From a virus: 64,000 bases of DNA. A program made the translations under genes and the position numbers. The stretch covers positions 1-64,000 of the IMG/VR virus record IMGVR_UViG_3300046492_000366, one strand, 5' to 3'. Position 1 is the first letter of the stretch. Each line of letters starts with the position of its first letter. Below the pieces are notes generated by a model. The model searched no databases and was not told the DNA's origin. It was given only the letters and a program-made list of their open reading frames with translations. Below, piece by piece: positions 1-7,320 of this stretch.

Positions 1-31
1 CATTCAGGTATTATGGCGCCCGCAACGCAAC

Positions 32-119
32 GGAGGTGTGGCCGAGTGGTTTAAGGCAACGGTCTTGAAAACCGTCGACTGTAACAGGTCCATGAGTTCG
101 AATCCCATCGCCTCCGCCA
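32..119 (+). tRNA. tRNA-Ser (anticodon TGA)
   Basis: Seven-base acceptor stem GGAGGTG (32-38) pairs with 109-115, followed by discriminator G and an encoded CCA (117-119). The anticodon stem ACGGT/ACCGT (59-63/71-75) encloses the loop CTTGAAA, giving anticodon TGA at 66-68 (serine, UCA codons). The long variable arm and GTTCGAATC T-loop fit a class II serine tRNA. The 3' half is the integration site of the prophage that follows, which restores an intact tRNA. Confidence 0.97.
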
Positions 120-120
120 T
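60..120. other. attL core (61-bp direct repeat in tRNA-Ser)
   Basis: This 61-bp stretch covers the anticodon stem through the CCA end of tRNA-Ser and is repeated exactly at 56162-56222, immediately beyond the integrase gene. A long exact tRNA-3'-end repeat bracketing an integrase-bearing prophage is the standard attL/attR signature. Confidence 0.95.
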
Positions 121-130
121 ATTTGGTACC

Positions 131-160
131 GACAAAGCCCTGATTATTCAGGGCTTTGTC
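131..160 (+). terminator. Hairpin downstream of tRNA-Ser
   Basis: A perfect 13-bp stem (131-143 with 148-160) and 4-base loop directly follow the tRNA. The same hairpin follows the attR copy at 56232-56261. It has no long T-run but sits where the tRNA transcript should end. Confidence 0.6.
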
Positions 161-198
161 GTTTCTGGCGATTGAGATTTCTGCTGCGCTCATTCAGG

Positions 199-237
199 CG
201 TTACAAAACTTTTTGATACGCGTTACAAAACTTTTTG
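199..237. repeat. Two 17-bp direct repeats, candidate integrase arm sites
   Basis: The 17-mer CGTTACAAAACTTTTTG occurs exactly at 199-215 and 221-237, a 22-bp period. Its first ten bases recur at 56048-56057 between the integrase stop and attR. Repeats on both arms of the att core are what a lambda-type integrase needs for its N-terminal arm-binding domain; binding is inferred. Confidence 0.6.
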
Positions 238-311
238 CTTTCTCTCCCTTCTCTGGCGTCCTGCCAAACGTAAAACACTCTTCATGTAACACGGTGCTAC
301 GAGTCTTTTTC

Positions 312-451
312 TTGGAGTATTCGCAGATGGGATAACCAACGGCAACGTGATCCGCCAGCACTACGGGACGTGGATCAATGAGAACGAACCCGACGTGGTC
401 GGCATGCTGCAAATGGCCTTGAAGCTATCACCGGTTACAGCTCTGCACTGA
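312..451 (+). pseudogene. Integrase 3'-end remnant (left copy)
   Basis: After correcting a 1-nt deletion near 332, the frame reads like the extreme C-terminus of a tyrosine recombinase: a Q-M-G-Y-T-N segment, then R-Q-H-Y-G-T-W-I holding the nucleophilic tyrosine, ending at a TGA (449-451). No N-terminal or core catalytic part exists upstream. A sister copy lies at 56413-56516 without that deletion but with a stop codon in place of the Trp. Both are dead fragments of an integrase distinct from the one at 54989-56038. Confidence 0.6.
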
Positions 452-535
452 ATAAGCTGTGGCTACCGTTTTCGGAGAAGCCAGAAGATCACGGAGTGGT
501 AAGCCAGCCCTGGGGGGACTGGTTTCCACGGCCAC

Positions 536-573
536 AAAAAAAGGCCCCCACACCGGGGCGAGGTGTGGGGGCC
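536..573 (-). terminator. Rho-independent terminator for the DUF1254 gene
   Basis: A 12-bp GC-rich stem (543-554 with 562-573) is followed on the minus strand by seven T (complement of 536-542). It lies 69 bp downstream of the minus-strand gene 642-1682. The interval 452-535 between the integrase remnant and this hairpin shows no gene. Confidence 0.85.
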
Positions 574-641
574 GATTGAACATAGGCTGGAATTACGTGA
601 ACAAGCCATAAGCGCGTTGAGCGATGGCCAATGCACTCAAT

Positions 642-1682
642 TTATTTGAGCGGTTGTGGCTCAGGAAACTTCCAGCTGTTTGTAAGTATTTCTGACCTCG
701 GCCGATAGAGCCGCACCGTGTAATTCCACCCTTTCATAATCGGCAGGCAGTTTGTTGGATTCGCTTCGCACCCACCAAATTGAACAGTGATGGAACCGTC
801 CGCCGCCGGCTTGCCGGTGAGATTATTCAAGGTGTAGGCGTTGGCAGCATTCTTAACAAAATACCCCTGTGCGTTGTAAACGCTGACCGACCAGAAACCA
901 TCGACAGGCACATCCTTGACGGTCAGGCGGTAGTTCGTCTCCCCGTCGTTGTTGGCAGGGGTAAAGCTCAGATAGGTGGCGTCTTTGTCCGGGTTCCCCC
1001 CCCATCCGGCAGCGGTGCCCAGCACGTGGTGGACTGGATCGACTTCTTCCTGGGTACCGAACGCCTTCTTGAAATCACTAATCGTCGACGCGAGAACCAA
1101 TAGCGCATCACGTACTTTTTTCTGACTGGCTGCGTCCCAGTGAGGAAGCTCCAGAGATCCAAGGCTTTTCTGACTTACGCTCATTGCATCCTGCAACGCG
1201 TGTACTTGCTTGATATCGTCCGGGTTGTTGGGATCTACCAGCGTACGAATAGCCGTAAACACATAACGTGTACCCACATTTTCGCGGGTCAGTGTATGAG
1301 TACCGGCGCCGTAGAATACATTTGGGGTGTAGTGATCCTGGTTGACGATTTGCAGCGACATGAAGCGTTTGTCTGGGTCAGGGAGCGTGATGCTGACCGG
1401 TCCTGCATCCAAGTCGAAGACCCCTGAGGAATACAGCGTGTCGCGATTGAGGCGGATAACTGTCTGATGATCAATCGAGGCTGGTGCGCGGCGATGATAG
1501 AGCTTCCCCAATCCGCCCTCCTTCGCCATAGACGCAATGTAAGTATCCGACTCTGCCCGCACGAAATTATCAACCGTGACGGGCGTCGCTGCAGCCTCTG
1601 AAGCCTTCTCGACGGCATAGACGGGAGCGGTCATGGCGGCAGCACCACAGATGAAGAGGGCCAGCATAGCTTTCTGCTTCAT
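642..1682 (-). CDS. DUF1254/DUF1214-family secreted protein
   Basis: 346-residue protein with a Sec signal peptide (about residues 1-23, ending A-V-Y-A). The family hallmark N-R-D-T-L-Y-S-S-G-V-F-D-L lies near residues 79-91 and an aromatic, Gly-rich C-terminal half resembles DUF1214. The start was chosen at 1682 because AAAGGAA precedes it and the signal peptide begins there; an upstream in-frame extension to 1781 lacks these. The family has no firm biochemical role that I know. It stands alone with its own terminator inside the attL end of the prophage, so it looks like lysogenic cargo or flanking chromosome picked up by the phage. Confidence 0.8.
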   Translation of the reverse strand: MKQKAMLALFICGAAAMTAPVYAVEKASEAAATPVTVDNFVRAESDTYIASMAKEGGLGKLYHRRAPASIDHQTVIRLNRDTLYSSGVFDLDAGPVSITLPDPDKRFMSLQIVNQDHYTPNVFYGAGTHTLTRENVGTRYVFTAIRTLVDPNNPDDIKQVHALQDAMSVSQKSLGSLELPHWDAASQKKVRDALLVLASTISDFKKAFGTQEEVDPVHHVLGTAAGWGGNPDKDATYLSFTPANNDGETNYRLTVKDVPVDGFWSVSVYNAQGYFVKNAANAYTLNNLTGKPAADGSITVQFGGCEANPTNCLPIMKGWNYTVRLYRPRSEILTNSWKFPEPQPLK

Positions 1683-1802
1683 ACGATTCCTTTCAGTTCG
1701 CGAGTGAACAATTGCTGTTACCAGTAAATTGCAACTCGCAACAATATAGTCGCCATCCGCCAAATGTCCGCTTTTGGCCACGCGACCTGTCAGAGCTGCT
1801 CC

Positions 1803-2021
1803 CTATAAATGCCGAAGACGCGTAATCGCATCTGTAATCTTTTTTGCATTCGTGTCCAAGGTTTGCATAGCCACAAGTGCGTTTTCTGCAACAGCCTCTA
1901 CGCCATTCTCCGAAAGCCACCTGGTGACCTCCTCTATAGCCGCACCCAGAGCATGATGGTTGTGCAGAAGCAACGTCAGAGCGTCAGCCGTGGCGATGTT
2001 AGCGTCTGAGTTATTTGGCAT
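1803..2021 (-). CDS. Small hypothetical protein
   Basis: 72 residues, mostly helical and acidic in its N-terminal half, no Cys and no membrane segment. An AAGGA ribosome site lies about 8 bases ahead of the ATG. I do not recognise the family. It is transcribed toward the DUF1254 gene with a 120-bp gap and could share its fate as attL-end cargo. The interval 1683-1802 holds no other gene. Confidence 0.55.
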   Translation of the reverse strand: MPNNSDANIATADALTLLLHNHHALGAAIEEVTRWLSENGVEAVAENALVAMQTLDTNAKKITDAITRLRHL

Positions 2022-2175
2022 GGATTCATCCTTGATCGAGGCGTTTGCAGAGACTAGTCCATTGCAGAAGGATCATGCTCAACCAGTCAATCACGCCCCT
2101 CTGTTTTTCGCACCAAAATAGCGCACCAGTCCCATCTCAGTCCCATATGGCCTTTTTTGAGACGCCAAAAACCAC

Positions 2176-2210
2176 AAACCCCCGACTTTCTCTAGGAAAA
2201 TCAGGGGTTT
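2176..2210 (-). terminator. Hairpin downstream of the tRNA fragment
   Basis: AAACCCC and GGGGTTT arms form a stem of about ten pairs (with imperfections) around an AT-rich loop. On the minus strand it directly follows the tRNA 3' fragment at 2225-2252, in the usual position for a tRNA terminator. Confidence 0.5.
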
Positions 2211-2224
2211 GCGTTTACTGAATG

Positions 2225-2252
2225 TGGCGGTGAAGGAGAGATTCGAACTCTC
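2225..2252 (-). pseudogene. tRNA 3'-end fragment (possible old att site)
   Basis: On the minus strand this reads as a T-arm (GAGAG stem, TTCGAAT loop, CTCTC), the acceptor strand CTTCACC, G and CCA. No matching GGTGAAG acceptor 5' strand exists within 100 bases upstream, so only the 3' end of a tRNA is present. A detached tRNA 3' end is typical of an att scar from an integrative element. Confidence 0.6.
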
Positions 2253-2412
2253 TTATCGCAAAAACAACGCGAAGAGCACCGCTAACCGTTTGGTGCCTGG
2301 AGGCGCGTCCCTAGTCCAGACTGCAGCGAGCAGAGCTGTTCGATCTGGCAGAAAGCTGCGAATTTTTTACATTTCGTCGCCTCCCTCTCGCAGGTTTGCC
2401 GCCCCTCAATTA

Positions 2413-2428
2413 CTGTACATGCATACAG
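2413..2428 (+). promoter_or_regulatory. LexA (SOS) box
   Basis: The 16-mer CTGTACATGCATACAG matches CTG-N10-CAG and extends to a near-perfect TACTGT...ACAG palindrome. It lies 25 bp ahead of the ATG at 2453, a position that would block transcription of that gene until LexA is cleaved. Confidence 0.8.
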
Positions 2429-2452
2429 CACTTGTACAGCGAATTACGCAGC

Positions 2453-3178
2453 ATGAATTTCGACCAGGCGAAAAACCTCCGGCTCAAGTATTGGCGCGCC
2501 ACACTCGACGACCAAGACTTCCGTATGCAAAACCCCGAGGGGCACCGTGAAACTCTTCACGAAATGGCGATAGCCTTGCAAGCCGAAGGGTTGATAGATC
2601 AAGTTGAGCAATTCGACATGAACGAGATGGCAGACGCGGCCTATTGGCATGCTGTCGAGGAGTTGCAGAGTTCGCCAGGCCATTACCGCGGCGCATCGAC
2701 TTATGAAGTCGTTCAAATCGACAACGGGAATCTGCTGGGCACTATCAGCCGGTCAATTTTCAACTTCGAAAGTGATGAGCCGCGCGGCGCTTCCTTCGCC
2801 TACGACGGCAAGGTCTACTCTGACGCGGAAGGTGTGCGACTAACCTTGGGGCTCTCCCGAAAGATTGGGCGGATTACAGGCTTGGTGCTGGAAATGAACG
2901 GTCGCCGATATCAGTTAGTAGAGACCGAACGGATGATCGCCGGCGTAACGCACCGCTCAATTTCCGATGCCGACGCCTACCGAGCGCTCATAGATGTAGC
3001 CCAAGTCGCGCAGGAGGAGCGGGATCTGCGCACTTTTGAAAGGATGCGGCCTCACATTGAGTCGGCGGCTTTCTGCATGTGCCCTGCCTGCCTCGATCGT
3101 TTTGGAGCACGAGACGACTGTCAGACCTGCGCCGGAAAAGGTTTTGTGACGAAGCCGGCGCCAGCAGGTTCCCGCTGA
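2453..3178 (+). CDS. SOS-controlled hypothetical protein with C-terminal zinc-knuckle-like motif
   Basis: 241-residue soluble protein. The C-terminus carries C-M-C-P-A-C and, 13 residues on, C-Q-T-C-A-G-K-G, a DnaJ-like CxxC pair arrangement that could bind zinc. The middle region has no motif I recognise. I chose the ATG at 2453 because it follows the LexA box at 2413-2428; the in-frame ATG at 2396 would place the box inside the gene. The Shine-Dalgarno is weak. It is a single-gene unit with no close downstream partner. Role unknown; damage-induced expression alongside prophage induction is inferred from the operator. Confidence 0.7.
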   Translation: MNFDQAKNLRLKYWRATLDDQDFRMQNPEGHRETLHEMAIALQAEGLIDQVEQFDMNEMADAAYWHAVEELQSSPGHYRGASTYEVVQIDNGNLLGTISRSIFNFESDEPRGASFAYDGKVYSDAEGVRLTLGLSRKIGRITGLVLEMNGRRYQLVETERMIAGVTHRSISDADAYRALIDVAQVAQEERDLRTFERMRPHIESAAFCMCPACLDRFGARDDCQTCAGKGFVTKPAPAGSR

Positions 3179-3221
3179 GAGCTCATTCGAGCTTCGTGGA
3201 AGGGATTAAAATTTCGGCGTT

Positions 3222-3938
3222 CTATTTTACAACTTCCCCTGAGTAAATCCGGGTACGGAAGCTTTGAAAGCTCCCACGACATATTTGTATCCATTTTTCA
3301 TATTCATCTACGGCTTGAGAAAAATTGTGGAACTTATCCCTGATGAAACCAGTAATCTCCTGAGATGGGTTTTGTGGATATTCCTCTAGAGTTAAAACAA
3401 GTCGAGCAATCGGTTCATAAAAGCGGCCTTGGAAATTTAGAGTGGGGCGAAGAGTTTCACTAAACTCTTCGAGATGAGCATTCTCGGCTAGCATCCTGTC
3501 AAATCTGCGAACAGTATTCGAAACCTCATCTTGAAAAACTCTAACCCCGACTGCGAATTCAAGGGCTTTCTGTACATCAAGCCCTTCCGGGCCACCATTC
3601 CTGAGCAAATGCCCCTTCAAAAATGCACTCCAGGCATCTTCTTCCACAACTCTCTCTAGGCGGCTCAAGAATTCAGTTTGATGCTGAATCCGCTTTTCGT
3701 GAGCTTGGAGAAGAAGCTGCTGAGAAAAGGTCTCTTTTATTATACGATTTTGCTCTTCAAGGGACTCTCGATGGTTATTTGCAACCAACTTCGTAGACTC
3801 ATCATGCTGTCGCCTTAGCTGTTCCGTTGACTGAGCGTGGTTCTCTGAAACTAGTTTCAACTGCCATTTAGCAACAAGTATAGTTGCTACCGCTGCAACC
3901 AGAGCACCGACTAAGGCGCCTAGAAATCCTTCTAACAT
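3222..3938 (-). CDS. Membrane-anchored coiled-coil protein, unknown function
   Basis: 238 residues. An N-terminal Ala/Val/Gly-rich membrane segment (about 4-23) is followed by a long heptad-like stretch (25-95, rich in Glu, Gln, Arg, His), then a soluble helical domain of about 140 residues. The ribosome site AAGGGGG precedes the ATG. The gene is clearly A/T-richer than the lysis genes next to it, from which it is separated by 84 bp. No family recognised. The layout (one anchor, coiled coil, cytoplasmic domain) resembles the protein at 33815-34477 and suits a sensor-type accessory gene, but that is inference. Confidence 0.65.
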   Translation of the reverse strand: MLEGFLGALVGALVAAVATILVAKWQLKLVSENHAQSTEQLRRQHDESTKLVANNHRESLEEQNRIIKETFSQQLLLQAHEKRIQHQTEFLSRLERVVEEDAWSAFLKGHLLRNGGPEGLDVQKALEFAVGVRVFQDEVSNTVRRFDRMLAENAHLEEFSETLRPTLNFQGRFYEPIARLVLTLEEYPQNPSQEITGFIRDKFHNFSQAVDEYEKWIQICRGSFQSFRTRIYSGEVVK

Positions 3939-4021
3939 TTCAGCCCCCTTTTAGAAAAACCCTAAAGCACCCATTTTAGCCTATAAAATAGGCTCGGAGT
4001 CGTATGTTCGAAGTACGATAA

Positions 4022-4558
4022 TTAATCACGATTATTGAAATTACCTACCTTCCCCCCCTCTATCTCTTTGATGAATGCCTGGCACGCCTGCAGCGCGATC
4101 AGCCCCCGGTCGCCGGTGTCAGTGATGGCGACAATTCGTCGAGCATGCGCCGGGTCAAGTCGGGCTCGTACGGCTGCATGATCCACGCCGCCGGCGCCGG
4201 TGGTGGCTGGCACCCCGCAGCCTTTGGCAGTGTCGGTTGCGTCGAGGAGGACTGACAACCGCAGATCAGAAGTGGCAAGGCGATCGCGCAGGCGATCTTG
4301 GTCACGTTGGGCATCACTCATTTTCCTGAAGTGGGTTTGCTCACTGGCCGACAGCCGCTGCTCGAGCGCCAGCCGCTTGTCCTGCTCGGCCTGCTGCGCG
4401 GAAGCTGCGGCTTGGGTCAGTTGATTGAGGGTTTCGGCGTGATGCCGGGCCTGTCCGGCTAACTGGTTCTCGTAGCACGAGTGCTGAAACTGCCATGCGC
4501 TGCCGAAGCCGGCGAGCACCAGCGCCAGCACGCCGACCAATTTCCACGGAACGACCAT
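4022..4558 (-). CDS. Rz: Inner-membrane spanin (Rz-like)
   Basis: 178 residues from the ATG at 4558 (a GTG one codon earlier is possible). A single N-terminal membrane anchor (about 6-23) precedes a long charged coiled coil (about 30-105), the classic Rz plan. It would bridge to the outer-membrane lipoprotein encoded inside it (4099-4314) and disrupt the outer membrane at the last step of lysis. Its start overlaps the endolysin stop by one base, so it is translationally coupled in a SleB-Rz/Rz1 cassette at the distal end of the late operon. Confidence 0.85.
   Translation of the reverse strand: MVVPWKLVGVLALVLAGFGSAWQFQHSCYENQLAGQARHHAETLNQLTQAAASAQQAEQDKRLALEQRLSASEQTHFRKMSDAQRDQDRLRDRLATSDLRLSVLLDATDTAKGCGVPATTGAGGVDHAAVRARLDPAHARRIVAITDTGDRGLIALQACQAFIKEIEGGKVGNFNNRD
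4099..4314 (-). CDS. Rz1: Outer-membrane spanin lipoprotein (Rz1-like), nested in Rz
   Basis: 71 residues wholly inside the Rz gene in a different frame. A short signal peptide ends in the lipobox L-L-I-C-G-C (Cys at about residue 19), followed by a Ser/Pro-rich mature part, as in known Rz1 proteins. AGGA lies ahead of the ATG at 4314. Lipidation at that Cys and export to the outer membrane are predicted from the motif. Embedded Rz1 genes are known from lambda; the protein sequence itself is poorly conserved. Confidence 0.85.
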   Translation of the reverse strand: MPNVTKIACAIALPLLICGCQSSSTQPTLPKAAGCQPPPAPAAWIMQPYEPDLTRRMLDELSPSLTPATGG

Positions 4559-4980
4559 CACGGGACATCCTTGAAGAAGACGTGACCGCCCAGCTTCAGG
4601 GTCTGTTTCGCCTTCGCCGCCCAGGCCGGCGCCTTGATGCTGGTCGCGTAGTAGTGCGTGGCTCCACCGGTGGGATCGGGCACCTTGCCGTCGATCACCT
4701 GGTCAGCAGCGATCCGACATTGCGCCAGTTCGCGGAACGGGATCTGCTTCACGCCGATCAGGAACTGGTAGTTCGGGTCGTTCTTGTTCCAGCAGCTGAA
4801 CTGATACGGTTTCTGGCACACGCCGGCGTAGCCCTCGCCCCACCACGAATTCGTCTTACCGTCGAATACCCGGTTGCGAATCGCCCAGGCCACGGCAATC
4901 TTTCCGGCAGTCCCTTCGCCCCGCGCCTCCCCCCAAAGCGTGCGGGCGAGGATGTCTCGGTCTTTTTCAGTGACAGTCAT
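4558..4980 (-). CDS. SleB-type cell wall hydrolase (endolysin)
   Basis: 140-residue single-domain protein of the Hydrolase_2/SleB family. Recognisable segments are the N-terminal L-W-G-E-A-R-G-E-G (family catalytic Glu region), the R-N-R-V motif, the aromatic stretch with W-N-K-N-D-P, and the G-A-T-H-Y-Y-A segment near residue 107. There is no signal peptide, so release depends on a holin (see 33016-33698). GGAG precedes the ATG, just downstream of a terminator hairpin. It degrades peptidoglycan for host lysis. Confidence 0.88.
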   Translation of the reverse strand: MTVTEKDRDILARTLWGEARGEGTAGKIAVAWAIRNRVFDGKTNSWWGEGYAGVCQKPYQFSCWNKNDPNYQFLIGVKQIPFRELAQCRIAADQVIDGKVPDPTGGATHYYATSIKAPAWAAKAKQTLKLGGHVFFKDVP

Positions 4981-4994
4981 GTTTTTCTCCAGAC

Positions 4995-5021
4995 AAAAAG
5001 AAGCCCGCTCAATGGCGGGCT
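4995..5021 (-). terminator. Terminator hairpin ahead of endolysin
   Basis: Stem AGCCCGC/GCGGGCT (5002-5008 with 5015-5021) followed on the minus strand by T5. It sits between the tail-fibre chaperone and the endolysin ribosome site, one of several similar hairpins inside the late operon. Confidence 0.75.
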
Positions 5022-5022
5022 A

Positions 5023-5361
5023 TCAGGATTCAGGGGTTTCAGGCCAGTCCGGCTTCGCCGGCCAGCCTTCACGTTCTGGCGTTTTGCTCAGTGCAATCAG
5101 GTAGCGTTTCCACGCCCTCCAGCGATCCCGATCTGCGTCGCTGATTTCTTCAAGATCAACGCCGGCCTGTAATGGACTGATCGCGGTATTGGCGTCCTGC
5201 ACCAAGCTACTCAGTGATGCTTTCACGTCCCGAACCATTTCATCAACAGCGACCTTCTGAATCAGCCAGTCCGGCAGCTCATCCACGTAAGTCTCCCCGG
5301 GATCGACCGCCCAGCCCTCTTCGATACCGCGCCAGCCAGTTTCAGTGATTGCATAAGGCAT
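5023..5361 (-). CDS. Tail fibre assembly chaperone
   Basis: 112 residues. The C-terminal W-R-A-W-K-R-Y-L-I-A-L followed by a Trp/Pro-rich end (W-P-x-x-P) is the hallmark of the Caudo_TAP / tail fibre assembly family. It directly follows the tail fibre gene (2-bp gap), the usual place for a chaperone needed for fibre trimerisation. It may also stay bound to the fibre tip. Confidence 0.8.
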   Translation of the reverse strand: MPYAITETGWRGIEEGWAVDPGETYVDELPDWLIQKVAVDEMVRDVKASLSSLVQDANTAISPLQAGVDLEEISDADRDRWRAWKRYLIALSKTPEREGWPAKPDWPETPES

Positions 5362-5363
5362 AT

Positions 5364-6635
5364 TCAGCGCTCCATTCCATAGCCGCAGACATCGATGAAG
5401 AGGGTTCCGCCGGTGTTAGTGTTGGCATAGGTGACGTTTTGCGAGGCGTCAGTGACAAACTCGAACTGGTAGCGCGACCCCACATCGAATAGCGCCATCG
5501 CAGCCGAGCCGGCCGAGGGGATCGAAAGTTGCGAGACAACGCCCGAGGCGGTGCAACGAAGCACAGGTGTTTGGCTGGTGATGGGTACGACCGGGGCCAG
5601 AGAAACCACGGTGTACGCCGTAGCGGTTCCACCAGCAAGACGCCGAAAAGGCGCGCTTGACGTTGCCGCACCGTACAAAAGCGTTCCAGCATTGCTGATC
5701 TGAAAACAGTAAAGCGTCCCGCCCGCCCCAGATCGAAGAGCGCAGACAAACCTCCGGGAAGTGTCGCCAGTTTTTGACCGCGCCGTTCCCGAGTACGGTG
5801 CGGCGGGCGCAACAGCAGAGAGTTCAATCGCGGAAGTCCCGGCATTGTCGTAGAGATAGAGGTAATAAAAGACGTCGGGGGTGAGCCCACCTATTCCCGT
5901 CAAAGTGATGGGTGACGTAAGGCGCAGCACCTTGTTCGAACTCTGAATGAAAGCCGCGCCTGAGGGGATGGTGATCGAACTGCTCGAGTTCCAAACCGGA
6001 ATCAAGCCATCGATGTAGCCCGGGCCGACACCCAACGCGGCAGCCGTCGCTGCGGAAGCAGCAGCATTGATTTCAGAGAGCGCAGCTGCGTTCTTGGAAG
6101 CCAAAGCGGCGGAAGCGGAATTGCCCGCATTCGTTTCGGAGGTTGCGGCGGAGTTCTTGGAAGCGAGCGCTGCCGAGGCTGACTGAGCCGCATTGGTTTC
6201 GGACGTTGCTGCCGCGTTCTTCGAGCTCAGCGCCGCACTGGCGGACGTACCGGCATTGGCCTCTGACGCCGCAGCGACATTTTTGGAAGCGAGCGCCGCT
6301 GCGGCAGAGCCAGCTGCCTGCAGCACGCTTTCCTCCATCCCATCCAGCGCGTCGCCTACTTCTGTTGAGGCCTTGCGGAGTGCATCGGCAGTTGCCTTTA
6401 CATAGCCCTGCATCGGCGCCAGCGCATACACACCGCCAGCGGTAGTTGGCCCTTGATAGTTTGGCGAGATGGCCAGCGCGGTGTCGCTCGCGATGTTGAC
6501 GACCTCGTACCAGTTGCCGTCGGGCCCCCGGAAGGCATCACCCACGCGGCTATTCGCGATGAAAGCAGTGCCGGCCCCGATCACCGCACTGGAATTTTGG
6601 GTGACAGACACCGTTCCTGATTTGTACCAGGTCAT
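5364..6635 (-). CDS. Tail fibre protein with 21-residue repeats
   Basis: 423 residues. An N-terminal domain (about 1-80, beginning M-T-W-Y-K-S-G-T-V-S-V) resembles baseplate-attachment domains of Pseudomonas phage fibres. About four repeats of a 21-residue unit rich in S-A-S-A-A-L-A-S-K-N-A-A follow (110-192), predicted trimeric coiled coil like lambda Stf. A beta-rich C-terminal part (about 205-423) probably carries receptor specificity. Ribosome site CTGGAG. The repeats are also visible as 63-bp DNA repeats, a likely recombination substrate. Confidence 0.85.
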   Translation of the reverse strand: MTWYKSGTVSVTQNSSAVIGAGTAFIANSRVGDAFRGPDGNWYEVVNIASDTALAISPNYQGPTTAGGVYALAPMQGYVKATADALRKASTEVGDALDGMEESVLQAAGSAAAALASKNVAAASEANAGTSASAALSSKNAAATSETNAAQSASAALASKNSAATSETNAGNSASAALASKNAAALSEINAAASAATAAALGVGPGYIDGLIPVWNSSSSITIPSGAAFIQSSNKVLRLTSPITLTGIGGLTPDVFYYLYLYDNAGTSAIELSAVAPAAPYSGTARSKTGDTSRRFVCALRSGAGGTLYCFQISNAGTLLYGAATSSAPFRRLAGGTATAYTVVSLAPVVPITSQTPVLRCTASGVVSQLSIPSAGSAAMALFDVGSRYQFEFVTDASQNVTYANTNTGGTLFIDVCGYGMER

Positions 6636-6657
6636 TTATTTCTCCAGATTTTTAGGG

Positions 6658-7320
6658 TCAGGCCACTAATTTGGCGCAGAGGAATGGCCGGTGGCCCTGA
6701 TCAGTCCAGGCAGTGGTGGCTAGGCTGTACATCATGATTCGCCCCGCGGCGTAATCCACGCCGATCGCACAGCCGCCGCCGTTAGCGTTGTTATGGCAGT
6801 TCATGGTGAAGGGGTTAAGGGAAACGTACTCCCCCGCAACAAGCGCCTTGGAAATCCCCCAGATATACCGCCGACCTACAGGCAAAACCTCGTCACCGAA
6901 ATAGGTCCAGTTACCAGCGGCGAAAGTCACGACCACCGCCGGCGCGCCACTGTCGTAGACCAGCGTTCCCGCGGCATCCCACAGCCGCATGCCGTAGATC
7001 GCCGTGCCCATGGATGCCCACGCGGACACGAAATAAAGGCCGCTCAGCGTGGAGTTGATGTTTGACGCCTTCATCGCAAACCCAGTCCAGCCGCCTGGCC
7101 CACCCATGAACCAAACCGATATCGGCACCTGAATCGAACCCGTCTGATCCGGTCGGATAAACACGATGGGAGGATCTGCGCTTGTGATGACGCGGGGAAA
7201 TGCTACGACTGCGTCGGTCGTACCGGAATAACTCCCCTTCGCCAAAACGCAAAGCCTCGGTGCGTCTGAGTCGATTTGGACAAATGAATTGTCGTTGATG
7301 CTCTGGAAGCCGTAAGTCAT
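6658..7320 (-). CDS. Tail tip-associated structural protein
   Basis: 220 residues, beta-rich with many Gly, Trp and Tyr, no signal peptide. Its N-terminus (G-F-Q-S-I-N-D-N-S-F-V-Q-I-D-S-D) resembles that of the next protein upstream (7317-7673), suggesting related folds. It lies between the central tail tip protein J and the tail fibre, and its start overlaps the preceding stop by 4 bp. Probably a minor tail or tip-decorating protein; the exact role cannot be read from the sequence. Confidence 0.65.
   Translation of the reverse strand: MTYGFQSINDNSFVQIDSDAPRLCVLAKGSYSGTTDAVVAFPRVITSADPPIVFIRPDQTGSIQVPISVWFMGGPGGWTGFAMKASNINSTLSGLYFVSAWASMGTAIYGMRLWDAAGTLVYDSGAPAVVVTFAAGNWTYFGDEVLPVGRRYIWGISKALVAGEYVSLNPFTMNCHNNANGGGCAIGVDYAAGRIMMYSLATTAWTDQGHRPFLCAKLVA

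Noticed and set aside
2209-2550. 113-codon frame beginning in the tRNA fragment
   Set aside because: Starts in the tRNA 3' end and its hairpin and overlaps the better-supported LexA-boxed gene in another frame.
3977-3995. AGCCTATAAAATAGGCT hairpin
   Set aside because: Short A/T-rich stem with no adjacent T-run and no clear gene end on a suitable strand; could be chance.
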